DNA of 64,000 bases from Glandiceps talaboti (GCF_964340395.1 NC_135570.1:16366822-16430821), one strand, 5' to 3'. Shown: positions 35,321 to 47,780, counted from the stretch's first letter. A program made the numbers and translations. Notes: generated by a model from the sequence alone, not told the origin.

Positions 35321-35650
35321 TACATGTGCATACATGCACTCACTCACACATACATACATACATACATACATACATACATACATACATACATACACACATA
35401 CATACATACATACATACATACATACACACATACATACATACATACATACATACATACATACATACATGTGCATACATGCACTCATACATACATACATACA
35501 TACATACATACATACATACATACATACATACATACATACATGTGCATACATGCACTCATACATACATACATACATACATACATACATACATACATACATA
35601 CATACATGTGCATACATGCACTCACACATACATACATACATACATACATA
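35320..35650. repeat. (CATA)n microsatellite with repeated anchor
   Basis: CATGTGCATACATGCACTCA occurs four times (about 35325, 35466, 35539 and 35606), each followed by (CATA)n. The array is therefore built of larger units made of an anchor plus a CATA run. Its right edge abuts the 3' end of a LINE at 35651. Confidence 0.9.
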
Positions 35651-36738
35651 TCAAATTCTTTTATTTCCAACTTACATGAAAATAGCATGTACAGGTAAAG
35701 TATTTACATAATTCCTTTACAGAATACACACACAATACCTTGCAGGAAATCATAGTGACTAGTGAACAAGTTTCTCTTGGTCACCTATGACAAACGTTCA
35801 CGTGATATCTGGTTGTTATAGTACCTACATCTCAATCTCCAAAAAATTGAGCTTACACTTGGTGATGGATTTGGAATTCCTTCTATTTAAACCAGCTTTG
35901 ATCAAACCACTTGTGACTTTATGATGTATATTTCCGAGACTTCCAATGACAATAACTGTTATTTCTAAACGAAAGCCTGTAGTGTTTATTTCTAGTGAGA
36001 GTGGAAAATATTTGTCGAACTTCTTCTGAAAACACAATGAAATATGTGCGTCAAAGGGTACGGACACTTCAACTAATATTGCATGTTTGTTCTGTTTATC
36101 GATGATTGTAATGTCTGGTCGTTTATGCTGATGTTCAAAAGTTCTCATATGGGCATCAAACATTTCAGGTTTTAAAACAGTGTCTTTAAATGTCTCCTTG
36201 CCAGGATTACTGTTTGCGATTTTACCGAAGATTAAATCAACTATTATTCTGTGTCTTTGTTGGTATAGTTTCTGGAATTTCGTACAGCCATTCAAAATGT
36301 GAGATACTGTTTCAGTGAGATGATTGCATATTTTACATGATTTAGTGTACGACTCTGGATAGTACAGGGTCATGAGACTTTCGCACTGCAGGAGCTGTAC
36401 ACGACCTCTCGCGACAAATGATCTCAGATTATCGTCAATCTTGTGATTGTTGAGGTAAGTGGACGATACACCATGATTTACTTTCCCTGCCTCTCGAGTC
36501 ACTCTTCCCTGTGAAGATTTCGCCTTAAACTGGGATTGATATTGCTGCAGCTAATGCTGTTTAAATGTTGTGTAGAATGTGTCTGGCGAATCGAAGGTTA
36601 TTGACACTTCCTCGTCCATTGCCATTTCGTAGAGGTATTTATCGTCTCCTTTAATCAAGGAGATGTGCTGACGCTTGCACATTTCATGCAGATTTACCCA
36701 AATTGACTTTGGCCAGTTAACTTTAGACTGCTTTGCTA
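35651..36738 (-). mobile_element. 5'-truncated LINE with restriction-like endonuclease, inside (CATA)n
   Basis: The coding fragment spans 36738 to 35825 on the minus strand, followed by a 3' UTR of about 175 bases with AATAAA (reverse of 35660-35665) about 10 bases before the end. (CATA)n lies directly on both sides in the same orientation. The C-terminal architecture (CCHC knuckle then RPD..E endonuclease) is that of R2/R4/NeSL/Hero-type LINEs. Some of these, such as Dong in TAA repeats, insert in simple repeats (established knowledge). Insertion into a CATA array is inferred here. Confidence 0.65.
35825..36738 (-). pseudogene. LINE ORF C-terminus: CCHC zinc knuckle + restriction-like endonuclease
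   Basis: On the minus strand the frame begins at the microsatellite edge (AKQSKVNWPKSIWVNLHEMC). It is interrupted by one in-frame TAG at 36551-36553 and continues QGRVTREAGKVNHGVSS to TAG at 35825-35827. The zinc knuckle is CKICNHLTETVSHILNGC (C-x2-C-x8-H-x4-C). The endonuclease part has KRPDITIID, then LVEVSVPFDAH, that is PD followed 14 residues later by E, as in restriction-like LINE nucleases. This enzyme nicks the target DNA to prime reverse transcription. The reverse-transcriptase domain is missing. Only one stop and no frameshift are seen, so the copy is fairly young. Confidence 0.8.
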
Positions 36739-36775
36739 TACATACATACATACATACATACATACATACATACAT

Positions 36776-36806
<31 letters not shown>

Positions 36807-36840
36807 TTCATACATACATACATGCGAGCGCGTGCGTGCG
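36739..36840. repeat. (CATA)n-(CAGA)n microsatellite, right flank of the LINE
   Basis: CATA run, then CAGA run, then short CATA and GTGC runs. It has the same strand orientation as the array left of the LINE. Confidence 0.95.
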
Positions 36841-37205
36841 TGCGTACGTATTTCTTTGGATTTCACAATATTCGATCTGTGAACAACTTAAATGATGGAG
36901 ATATTGTATTTCACTTACACTGGCAATAGGATCTGTATGCCGTGAGCAATATAGATAATTTGGTCGCGACCTTCTGGTCACAGTGGCGGTATCTTTGAAG
37001 AGAAGAGATACCACTATAATGTCAAGGTTACCAGGACAACCACAACTGATGTATAATTTATAGGTTTGTTGATTTGTTAAGGTAAAGTCACAAACTGTCG
37101 TACTAGTAGGTCAATATTTGATAGAATATTGACAGAATGATATTTTCATATGTAGTCCCTTTCAGTATTTGTAAATACATGATGATATATTATCAATGAT
37201 TTCAT
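36841..37205. other. Spacer
   Basis: No gene seen. Confidence 0.4.
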
Positions 37206-37212
37206 ATTAAAC

Positions 37213-37398
37213 ATATCACACTGTACATACACTGTACATACACTGTAAATGCACTGTAAATGCACTGTACATACACTGTACATACACTGTACATACTCTG
37301 TACATACACAGCACATACTCTGCACATACACTGTACATGCACTGTACATACACTGTGCACACAATGTGCATACACCGTACATGCACTGTACAAACAAT
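37213..37398. repeat. 11-bp minisatellite, about 16 copies
   Basis: The unit is CACTGTACATA, with TAAATG, TGCACA and AGCACA variants. It gives Cys/Tyr/Val-rich shadow frames on both strands. Confidence 0.9.
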
Positions 37399-38990
37399 CA
37401 GTGCCCAACTGTCACAATCATTTTCTGTTATTTCAAACACATTAGCGCTTTAAATTTGAAGTTTTATAAAACAGATCAATTAATGGTCTTTATAAAGGTA
37501 AATATTCAAAGAAAAAGATGTATGTCACCACATGATTTTGTGCAAGGGACTATCAAACCTACTATAATAGTAACACTGAAAATCAATGATTTAATACACC
37601 CACTCATTCATTTCTATGCTGTTTTTGTTCCAACGTCTAACCTCACAATTCATTTCTATGCTGTTTTTGTTCCAACGTCTACCTCACAATTCCGATGAAA
37701 GTGACTTTGTTGTTTTATCAGATATACATTATTACATTTTCCGTAGATTATGAGAGAATTGAATGATGTCTTTGACAACGATGTCCGGTAGATTAGCATT
37801 TCATTGAAAACATAAAGTTCTGCTAGAATAATATGGTAGTCATTGTACAAGTTTTACCTATAAATGCCAAGATTTATTTACTGATAATATCATATCTAGT
37901 CAGCTACAATAATGGATGTTTTTAATGCTGTAATGTGAGGATTGTCACCGTGATCAATTAAATAGAAGTTCGGTTGCAGAATATTATCTTTATTTCCCTG
38001 AAAGTAGTGAAGTGGGATTAACATGTCGCCGTCCTGACCACAGACACATGCTCAGATGAATAAAAGAAAACACGTTACAAGAATTACCTGTACATGTAAA
38101 GTTGATGCAATTTGAACAGTAAATAACGCGAAAGGTACAATTGAGATGTGGATACATTAAATGACAACGTGAGTAAACATGAAAGTGCAGATGTACGGTC
38201 AACATGTCGCTGTTCTAGCCTGGCCATGTATGGATTCAATAGACTGAACAATTGCGAGCGTGGTATATAACGAAAAATGTGCTAGACGATTAGAAAGATT
38301 AGAGTGATTGGTGGATAACAAACTAATGAACACAGGTGTAAGACAAAATAACGATGTACAGGCTATGGAATTGAGTTGGCCATGAATACGTAGAACACAA
38401 CATACAATGACTGACTATATGAATGATAGAACACAATTGCATCACAGATAATATTGAATATTTTTATTCGACATATTTGATTATACAACTACTTATGTCT
38501 ATAACATAAATGTGAAATATTATAGATGAAATAGATTATCTTAGACCTACAGTCTGTCATCTCTTTCAGGTGTTGTTAATCCTATTCTAGATACATACAG
38601 GATACAATAATTGCACACCACGACAAACCTCAGACCACTATAGTGGTAAACCGACTATACCAATTAATCAATGATGGTTTGTCATATATATCATAATAAG
38701 TAGATGGATATATTATCCTAATTATCCTATTGAAAAGCAACTGTTTTAAAAATGTTACACCTCTTTTATGATTTTTGTGGTCGAGCCATTCGCTAAATTG
38801 TCACAGTACAGTGAAAAAACAACTATATATCAATGCTTTGAGATAGTCATCACTCTAACACAAACTGGCATTCACATTTGACAAAACGGGGTTTCCTTTG
38901 CCGTGTACTTCACACGATATTTACGTTTGTCTTAAGGTTAGAACTGTCATGTTGCAATTGATGTTTACATCTATTCTTGAATCTCTAAGA
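37399..38990. other. Spacer with one 38-41-bp direct duplication
   Basis: ATTCATTTCTATGCTGTTTT and TGTTCCAACGTCTA occur twice in tandem (37606-37685). Otherwise there is no supported gene. Confidence 0.45.
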
Positions 38991-38992
38991 CT

Positions 38993-40466
38993 ACAGTGCC
39001 ACTAGAGATCTTACAATGTGTATTTATGGTAGTTTTTGTGTACATAGACTACAGTACCACTACAGATCTTACAATGTGTATCTGTGGTAGTTTTTGTGTA
39101 CATAGACTACAGTACCACTAGACATCTTACAACGTGTATCTGTGGTAGTTTTTGTGTACATAGACTACAGTACCACTAGAGATCTTACAATGTGAATCTG
39201 TGGTAGTTTTTGTGTACATAGACTACAGTACCACTAGACATCTTACAACGTGTATCTGTGGTAGTTTTTGTGTACATAGACTACAGTGCCACTAGAGATC
39301 TTACAATGTGTATCTGTGGTAGTTTTTGTGTACATAGACTACAGTACCACTAGAGATCTTACAATGTGAATCTGTGGTAGTTTTTGTGTACATAGACTAC
39401 AGTACCACTAGACATCTTACAACGTGTATCTGTGGTAGTTTTTGTGTACATAGACTACAGTACCACTAGAGATCTTACAATGTGAATCTGTGGTAGTTTT
39501 TGTGTACATAGACTACAGTACCACTAGACATCTTACAACGTGTATCTGTGGTAGTTTTTGTGTACATAGACTACAGTGCCACTAGAGATCTTACAACGTG
39601 TATCTGTGGTAGTTTTGTGTACATAGACTACACTGTGTCACTAGAGATCTTACAATGTGAATCTGTGGTAGTTTTGTGTACATAGACTACACTGTGTCAC
39701 TAGAGATCTTACAATGTGAATCTGTGGTAGTTTTGTGTACATAGACTACAGTACCACTAGAGATCTTACAATGTGTATCTGTGGTAGTTTTGTGTACATA
39801 GACTACAGTGCCACTAGAGATCTTACAATGTGTATTTGTTGTAGTTTTTGTGTACATAGACGACACAGTGCCACTAGAGATCTTACAATGTGAATCTGTG
39901 GTAGTTTTTGTGTACATAGACTACAGTACCACTAGAGATCTTACAACGTGTATCTGTGGTAGTTTTGTGTACATAGACTACAGTGCCACTAGAGATCTTA
40001 CAATGTGTATCTGTGGTAGTTTTGTGTACATAGACTACAGTGTCACTATAGATCTTACAATGTGTATCTGTGGTAGTTTTGTGTACATAGACTACAGTAC
40101 CACTAGAGATCTTACAATGTGTATCTGTGGTAGTTTTGTGTACATAGACTACAGTACCACTAGAGATCTTACAATGTGAATCTGTGGTAGTTTTTGTGTA
40201 CATAGACTACAGTACCACTAGAGATCTTACAATGTGTATCTGTGGTAGTTTTGTGTACATAGACTACAGTGCCACTAGAGATCTTACAATGTGAATCTGT
40301 GGTAGTTTTTGTGTACATAGACTACAGTACCACTAGACATCTTACAACGTGTATCTGTGGTAGTTTTGTGTACATAGACTACACTGTGTCACTAGAGATC
40401 TTACAATGTGTATCTGTGGTAGTTTTTGTGTACATAGACTACAGTACAGTACCACTTCATATAGCT
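38993..40466. repeat. 57-58-bp minisatellite, about 25 copies
   Basis: The unit contains GTGTACATAGACTACAGTAC, CACTAGAGATCTTACAATGT and CTGTGGTAGTTTT(T). GACATC is linked to AACGTGTAT, and GAGATC is usually linked to AATGTGAAT or AATGTGTAT. In 39100-39600 the two types often alternate, so a dimeric unit has been amplified. Open frames in it are artefacts. Confidence 0.95.
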
Positions 40467-40857
40467 CTTACAATGATGTGTATCTGTGATAACGGCAGTA
40501 TAATGGATCGTTGGGAAGACGCCTTTCTCAATGATCCGAATAGAGTAGTGGTCTTTTATACATACCATGTATTGCCATGTCATATTTCTGTCTAACCGAT
40601 ACTTGACAGTGGTATGCTATAGTGGATTAGATCTGTACATTCTGTAAGCAACTTGTTAGTTTCAACAGACTATATAGAGTATGTCATTCCTGTGAATTTG
40701 ATGTATGCATCACACGATAATAGTTAAAGGCAGAAATTACAACATAACGCCAGTGTTTGGTTGGTTGTCTTCATTGGTGTATACTTGAGAATACCATAGG
40801 CTATCTGTATGGAAGCAACTGTACATCATACCACATACTCCATACCATAATTGTTAC
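40467..40857. other. Spacer (intron side of the minus-strand exon)
   Basis: Would be the first intron portion after the candidate exon at 40858-41217 (minus). No other exon is seen. Confidence 0.35.
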
Positions 40858-41217
40858 CAGCAATATTTGGCACAATATTTATTGCAAGCAATAATTGATA
40901 TTGAACAGTCAGGAAGTCTACAATATCCACACACTGAAGATGTCCTATTTGTTATCTTCCTTGCACTTCTTATCTTGTTCTTGTCAGTGAGGACAGTTTT
41001 AGTCATTGAGACCTTTTCAGACTTCTGTAGTCCATCCCCATTTACGTTTAATGACGTACTCTTTGGGTTCTTAATAGATAATGATTTTTCCGTTGATCGA
41101 AAAGCACTTAAAGTTGGTGCCATTGGATGTTTGAAGTAAATAACACAGATAATTATGAAAGAAACTGAACAAAATAATAGCAGAATATGTAGACGTCTCT
41201 TCGGCATCATGGAGTAC
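40858..41217 (-). CDS. Candidate first coding exon of a type II membrane protein
   Basis: On the minus strand TTTTTTTTATATCTGTAG gives an acceptor before 41217. After seven untranslated bases there are two adjacent ATGs (41210 and 41207). The protein starts MMPKRRLHILLLFCSVSFII and continues ICVIYFKHP: a short basic cytosolic end and one membrane segment (about residues 7-25), typical of Golgi glycosyltransferases and sulfotransferases. A Ser/Lys-rich stem follows, then a Cys-rich end (SVCGYCRLPDC, IACNKYCAKYC). The donor CTG|GTAACA leaves phase 2 after 117 codons. The topology is seen in the sequence; the enzyme type is inference, since the catalytic exons are not in view. A chance open frame remains possible. 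Confidence 0.45.
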
Positions 41218-41296
41218 CTACAGATATAAAAAAAACCCACAAAGACATTCGAATGAGAACAAAGTGTAAGAAAATCCTATGTAGTATTCTGGTAAA

Positions 41297-41965
41297 CGTA
41301 TCATTAATTATGATCCATACCTTTCAATCACCGTATCATTTATTATGATCCATACCTTTCAATCACCGTATCATTAATTATGATCCATACCTTTCAATCA
41401 CCGTATCATTTATTATGATCCATACCTTTCAATCACCGTATCATTTATTATGATCCATACCTTTCAATCACCGTATCATTTATTATGATCCACACCTTTC
41501 AATCACCGTATCATTTATTATGATCCATACCTTTCAATCACCGTATCATTTATTATGATCCACACCTTTCAATCACCGTATCATTTATTATGATCCATAC
41601 CTTTCAATCACCGTATCATTTATTATGATCCATACCTTTCAATCACCGTATCATTTATTATGATCCATACCTTTCAATCACCGTATCATTTATTATGATC
41701 CATACCTTTCAATCACCGTATCATTTATTATGATCCACACCTTTCAATCACCGTATCATTTATTATGATCCATACCTTTCAATCACCGTATCATTTATTA
41801 TGATCCACACCTTTCAATCACCGTATCATTTATTATGATCCATACCTTTCAATCACCGTATCATTTATTATGATCCATACCTTTCAATCACCGTATCATT
41901 TATTATGATCCATACCTTTCAATCACCGTATCATTTATTATGATCCATACCTTTCAATCACCGTA
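41297..41965. repeat. 35-bp minisatellite, about 19 copies
   Basis: The unit is CCGTATCATTTATTATGATC + CATACCTTTCAATCA. Only CATACC/CACACC and TTTATT/TTAATT vary. It lies just upstream of the minus-strand exon at 40858-41217. Confidence 0.95.
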
Positions 41966-43302
41966 CAATAAAGTGACACAAGCTGAGTTATCAAGTTTTT
42001 CACTCGTTAAAATACTAGTACTTACATGATAATTTGATTAAACTATTTTAAGATAATTTTAATGTCAATTATGCATTGCCTTCTAAAACAATACAATTGT
42101 CTTCTGGTGTTATTAAAACAGTTAATTGCACAGTAGGGATTTCCTGAACATTTTTTGATACATGTGATAAATTAAGGCATTTATAATTTAATATCTTGAT
42201 ACCAGGTTTGAGTTCAGTTAATTGCAAGTATTGAGTAAGTGTGCTTCAGTAAGTACAATACTGCAAGTACCTTAACTATATACGTCATAAACTACGCCTA
42301 AACACGTGTAAACCCAGCTTGTGCAAGTACTAAAGAGGTAGAATGTTTGTCTTGTACAGTGCAACATTAGGCATTTATGTAGAAACCCTTTGGATCTGTT
42401 TAAACCAAATCAATACAACCACATATCATCTATGGAAGTCGGTCAATCGCATATGCTGCCTCAAATACCATTTGACATTACTCAAGCCTCTAGCTTGGAT
42501 TGCTTGAAAGTGATATAGAAGACATTTTTATAAAGTAAAGATCATGTTTAATGTTAATTCCGGACCCTGCGCTAGCCCCTAGGTATGATTATTTCGCCAG
42601 TAGTGGTATTCGAATCGTTGTTTTTGTCAGATAAGGAAAACATTTAAAACGTATGAAATATGATTCATCCAAACTTTGCATAAACATAAATATGAAATTG
42701 AAACCTGGAAGTATATGTACAATATATCACCAGGTCAGCAAATATGTTGCTTGAATATAGCAATACACATCAATGGAACACGTGACTACAATTGCAATGA
42801 TCCTTATTGGACTATACATCCATGCAATGAATATGTGTAAAAATACAACTTTGTGAACGTACATCTTTATCTCACAGTAATCTCCTTCACAGATAATGAT
42901 TGAAAGCCAAGGAACTGACATTAATCCTATTCTTACACTGGCGTGTTATTTCTCGTTCAATCATCGCCTCTATTGTCAGGTCTTCATACCAAATAAGCAA
43001 TGTGTTCTTAATGGCGTCATATACAACCATGGTTAGTGATTCACAGACTGTTATTAATGTTTTTCAATTGACATTTCAATTACTCTGTACGAGAATTTTA
43101 TTCAAAGTCGCATTCCTAGTTCCCTCTATACATTTTCTTTCTAATCAATGTTCTCAACATGGTTGTTCTTCAGGTTATCTTTTGATTTTCATTTACGGAG
43201 ACATTTGTTAATCGTCTTTATATCGTGAATATACTACCGAAGTACGATATTATATTGCGTCAATTTGTACTCAACCTACAATATAATGCAGTAATCCACT
43301 GA
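41966..43302. other. Spacer
   Basis: Non-coding AT-rich DNA. The open frames at 42727-42921 and 42900-43211 have no recognisable features. Confidence 0.4.
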
Positions 43303-43985
43303 CACGTGTGTACAGGGGTGTGATATGGTGGAGTAATCCAACGATAAGTGTACAGGGGTGTGACATGGTGGAGTAATCCACTGATGATTGTTCAGGGGTG
43401 TGATATGGTGTAGCAATCCCCTGATAAGTGTACAGGGTGTGAAATGGTGGAATAATCCCACTGATATGTGTACAGGGGTGTGGGATGAAGAAATTCAACG
43501 ATAAGTGTACAGGGATGTGATAAGGTGGAGAAATTCAACGATAATTGTACAGGGGTGTGATATGGTGGAATAATTCAATACGTTACGGGGGGTGAGGTGA
43601 TTGAATAACTTATTGACAAGTGTACAGTGGTGTTATATGGTGGAGTAATCCAACGCTAAGTGAAGAGGGGTGTGATATGGTGGAGTAATACAATGCTAAG
43701 TGTAGAGGGGTGTGATATGGTGGAGTAATCCAACGCTAAGTGTAGAGGAGTGTGATATGGTGGAGTAATACAATGCTAAGTGTAGAGGGGTGTGATATGG
43801 TGGAGTAATCCAACGCTAAGTGTAGAGGGGTGTGATATGGTGGAGTAATCCAACGCTAAGTGTGAAGAGGGGTGTGATATGGTGGAGTAATCCAACGCTA
43901 AGTGTAGAGGAGTGTGATATGGTGGAGTAATCCAACGCTAAGTGTAGAGGGGTGTGATATGGTGGAGTAATCCAACGCTAAATGT
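43303..43985. repeat. ~40-bp minisatellite, about 17 copies, diverged on the left
   Basis: The right half is homogeneous: GTGATATGGTGGAGTAATCC + AACGCTAAGTGTAGAGGGGT. The left half is older, with TGTACAGGGGTG variants and indels. Homogeneity rises to the right, which suggests recent expansion there. Confidence 0.9.
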
Positions 43986-44271
43986 GATGAAGGCCGTAAC
44001 TCCCAAACGTTAATTAGATGAGTGCACAACTGACAACCTCAGGACAGAGGTCAACATCTCCACCCCACCACATTATCCCCAATATCTTGCCACAATGATC
44101 CCCCTTTACAGCTGAGACCCGCTCCTCTCCTCACAGAATCACACCACAAATACCAGTTAATTCATGGCATTTCACTGATATATGCCACAATGGTGGCAGT
44201 GGTGGGATTTGGCAGCAGTAGGATTTGGAACCGGTGGCAGCCGTGGGATCGGGATAAAATCACAAAATAAT
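43986..44271. other. Spacer
   Basis: Slightly more GC-rich, without a clear frame. Confidence 0.4.
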
Positions 44272-44420
44272 GAAAAAGTATACTTTTACACTTGATATGG
44301 ATGCTATAAATGATTGTGGTACATACAGAAAACGCTTTACATAACACCAAAGTAAAGCGTTTTCTGTATGTACCTCAATCATTTATAGCATCCATATCAA
44401 GTGTAGAAGTATACTTTTTC
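44272..44420. mobile_element. Foldback element, 69-bp arms, 11-bp loop
   Basis: The left arm (44272-44340) starts GAAAAAGTATACTTTTACAC and ends AGAAAACGCTTTAC. The right arm (44352-44420) is its reverse complement with two mismatches. The spacer is ATAACACCAAA. A third, diverged copy of the left arm lies at 44478-44546. Confidence 0.85.
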
Positions 44421-44477
44421 ATTTGCTAATTGACCACATTACAAAGGCCACATGGTAGGCTTGTAAATAAACAAATT

Positions 44478-44546
44478 GAAACAGTATACTTTTACACTTG
44501 ATATGAATGCTATAAACAAGTGTAGTATATAAAGAAAATGTTTTAC
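44478..44546 (+). repeat. Solo arm of the 44272 foldback element
   Basis: GTATACTTTTACACTTGATA, ATGCTATAAA and AAGAAAATGTTTTAC follow the left arm of the palindrome with several substitutions. Confidence 0.7.
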
Positions 44547-45195
44547 TTCAGTGTTACTCGTTAGTACAGCTAGTGTTGTGTGTATCTAAAGTTGTTACTA
44601 AATGAATGGATTACCTAACGAGTGTGTGGATACGCCATCTTATCTTGATGAAAAGAAGTGGACGTCGAATAATTAGGACGTGTAATGTCTTTCAGTGAGT
44701 CTAAGCTACCGTTAATTCGACTTACATGTCTACTGTACAGACAAAGGCAATCGAGCATAGACCAATATATGGTGTCATTACCAAACGGATATACTGTATA
44801 TCTGCTTTCATTGGTCATTAATCAATGTATCATGCATTAAACATTAATAGAAGTCTCCACTCGTTCTGGTGTATTACTCTCATGGACTGGAGTTCATCCA
44901 TGGTTGAAGAAGAAACACGAAATAACACAATATTCAATAAAACCAGACGAACCGTAAATTAATATATCACTACGGGCGATACTGATGAATAGTGAATCCC
45001 TCTTACTCGATAAGTACACTTGAATCAGACAGTCACATCTTTCGTGTACGTGCCAAGTAGCAATACGGTATGTTATCATCCTAGTGGTGTTAATTGGAGT
45101 ACTGCGAAAACGAGGTAACTTTAGAGAAACAAATAAGCATCATTTTACAATTTTTATACCTGAACATCATAGCTAGGGGCACTGATTGCACATAG
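44547..45195. other. Spacer
   Basis: No supported gene. Confidence 0.4.
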
Positions 45196-45199
45196 GAAT

Positions 45200-45735
45200 A
45201 TATACAATGAAACGTTTTATCTAACAGTGGAGCAAGTAAAATACGGATGCTACATACAATGAAACGTTTTATCTAACAGTGAAACAAGTAAAATATGGAT
45301 GCTACATACAATGATATGTTTTATCTAACAGTGAAACAAGTAAAACATGGATGCTACATACAATGATATGTTTTATCTAACAGTGAAACAAGTAAAATAC
45401 GGATGCTATATACAATATGTTTTATCTAACAGTGAAACAAGTAAAATATGGATACTACATACAATGATATGTTTTATCTAACAGTGAAACAAGTAAAATA
45501 TGGATACTACATACAATGATATGTTTTATCTAACAGTGAAACAAGTAAAATATGGATGCTACATACAATGATATGTTTTATCTAACAGTGAAACAAGTAA
45601 AATATGGATACTACATACAATGATATGTTTTATCTAACAGTGAAATAAGTAAAATATGGATGCTACATACAATGATATGTTTTATCTAACAGTGAAACAA
45701 GTAAAATATGGATGCTACATACAGTGACATTCAAT
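45200..45735. repeat. ~52-bp minisatellite, 10-11 copies
   Basis: The unit contains CATACAATGATATGTTTTAT, CTAACAGTGAAACAAGTAAA and ATATGGATGCTA. The first copies read AATGAAACG. Confidence 0.9.
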
Positions 45736-46920
45736 CTGACGTTAGAAAAGACAGTGTGGTGTATACACGTGTCTGTTGTATCATTGTCTTAAAGTAACTA
45801 AAAACATAGTCGTAGGAAAGGTTTAACCATGGTGATATCGAATTGAATATCTCTAAACCTGCCTGTTTTAGAAGTAATTATTTTTCTCAGAGAGTGATTT
45901 TAGAAAAAGATCAGGATTTTCAACAGCAGAAAAAAAATACAATTGAGCAATGTCAAGTGATAATAACTAATGGGGTAGTAATGAAATATATCGAGATTGA
46001 TGTATAATACTTACCAGATGACATACTTGTTAAATGCTAGCAAGTAGGAATTTGAAATATTAAGGACAGCGAAGAAAACTAGCGAAATTTACTGAATCCA
46101 TTATTTATCACAGTTGTAAGAATCGCACTGAGTTTAATAGACAGCTAAGTCGCAACAACACAGATATCCATAAAAATACATACCTCTAAAAACCTTGAGT
46201 AAAATTAAAGTCAGTTCTTACAGATTACATGTGAAGTGCATGACTCGATGTCTTCAGCCTTAAAAGTATTTTCAAGCAATGGAACAGATGTCCTAGTTGA
46301 AATGTCAAGAAATGATAACAGTGATCTCCGTTCTCCGAAGCCACTCTCTCACACTGGTTTGACAATCACTAACACTAAAGGGTCCCCCTAAGTTTGTTCG
46401 TATTTTCATACTCTATATCGTAAAACTCTACTGAGTTTTTGTGTGCAAACATGACAAGCTTCCTACGCAGGAAGCTTTTGGCACAAAGGAAGTGCACTGT
46501 TTACGACCCTGTAAGTTGAAGAAGCCTGCATATTGCAAATACTGAAGGACATTTTAAGGTGTGAACCATTCTAGAACGTGTTTTCAAACCTCTAGATATA
46601 TTCCAAAGTGCGCATGTGATGTTTTCCTTCCGTTAATACATGCTTTATTGAGGACGACAAACGTGGTGTAGCTGAAGGGTTATTTGTGTTCATAAATGCT
46701 GTGAAGATAAACGCGTTTAGCAAGTCCCAACGTATCATAAGCAATGGCTAGGGGAAAGTTCTGTTCAAGGAAGATAAAATCTTGGATAGTGAAGACAATG
46801 TAACTAGCTAGCTAGAAAGTGATTGAAACGCCGTAATACATACACTGTAATAGGCATACCGGTGTAGGCACATACTGTAATAGGAACACACAGTATTATA
46901 TGAACACAGTGACAGGAACA
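45736..46920. other. Spacer with one perfect hairpin
   Basis: AAGCTTCCT-ACGC-AGGAAGCTT at 46456-46477 is a perfect 9-bp stem with a 4-base loop. No gene is recognised. Confidence 0.45.
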
Positions 46921-46999
46921 CAGTGTACTGGAAACATACATCAGTTATTACATATATGTCTATAGTACATATGTGCCACCAGAAATACACTAGACGTGC

Positions 47000-47228
47000 A
47001 GAAATACATCAGACATACACACATAAACCAGACGTATACAAATACGCCAGACATACAGACATACACAAGATACGGACTTGCACTAGACATACAGACATAC
47101 ACCAGACATGTAGATGTACACCAGACATACATACATACATACATACATACATACATACATACATACATACACACACTCATTCATACATACATACATACAT
47201 ACATACATACATACATACATACAGACAT

Positions 47229-47271
<43 letters not shown>

Positions 47272-47325
47272 TACATACATACATACATACATACATACAT
47301 ACATACATACATACATACAGAAGTA
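47000..47325. repeat. (CATA)n/(CAGA)n microsatellite with a degenerate ACCAGACATACA border
   Basis: The left border is an irregular 12-mer-like CACCAGACATACA repeat, then pure (CATA)n, (CAGA)n and (CATA)n. Confidence 0.9.
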
Positions 47326-47780
47326 CACCAAGGCATACACCAGACGTACAAAACAAACGCCAACTGACAATTGTCAGTCACCTGAATGAAGTCTGCCAAT
47401 AATTCACGTGTTGTAGACATGGGCCATACAACGTTTGACATCCTCAATGTAATACTAACAGTGCCAGCCACACTTGATTTAGTAATCATGACTTCAACTC
47501 GTTATTTACTTTTTAGTTGTCAAAAAGGGATTTAAACAATCGTACCTAACGAAGTGTATCTATCATTTTTTTACAGACGGCAAGACTTCTTGGTGTATCG
47601 GAAAATTACGATAAGGAGATACTTAATTATACATCTGTGTAATGACTTTAACGTCGTGCTAGTAGCGATAAAGAAAGTATAACCTGTAGCAAATTGAATG
47701 TTAATGTAGTAGCCTTTCCTACAAAGCAAAGGGATGGAGCAGGATTTATGACAGGGGGCCATAAGAGAAAATGGGGGGGG

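Noticed and set aside
39687-40595. Frames of about 60-125 residues with an ICGSFVYIDYS or KTTTDTHCKISS cycle
   Set aside because: Shadows of the 57-58-bp minisatellite.
42601-42640. TTCGAATC resembling a tRNA B-box
   Set aside because: No matching A-box or cloverleaf arms around it. No tRNA or rRNA gene was found in the window.
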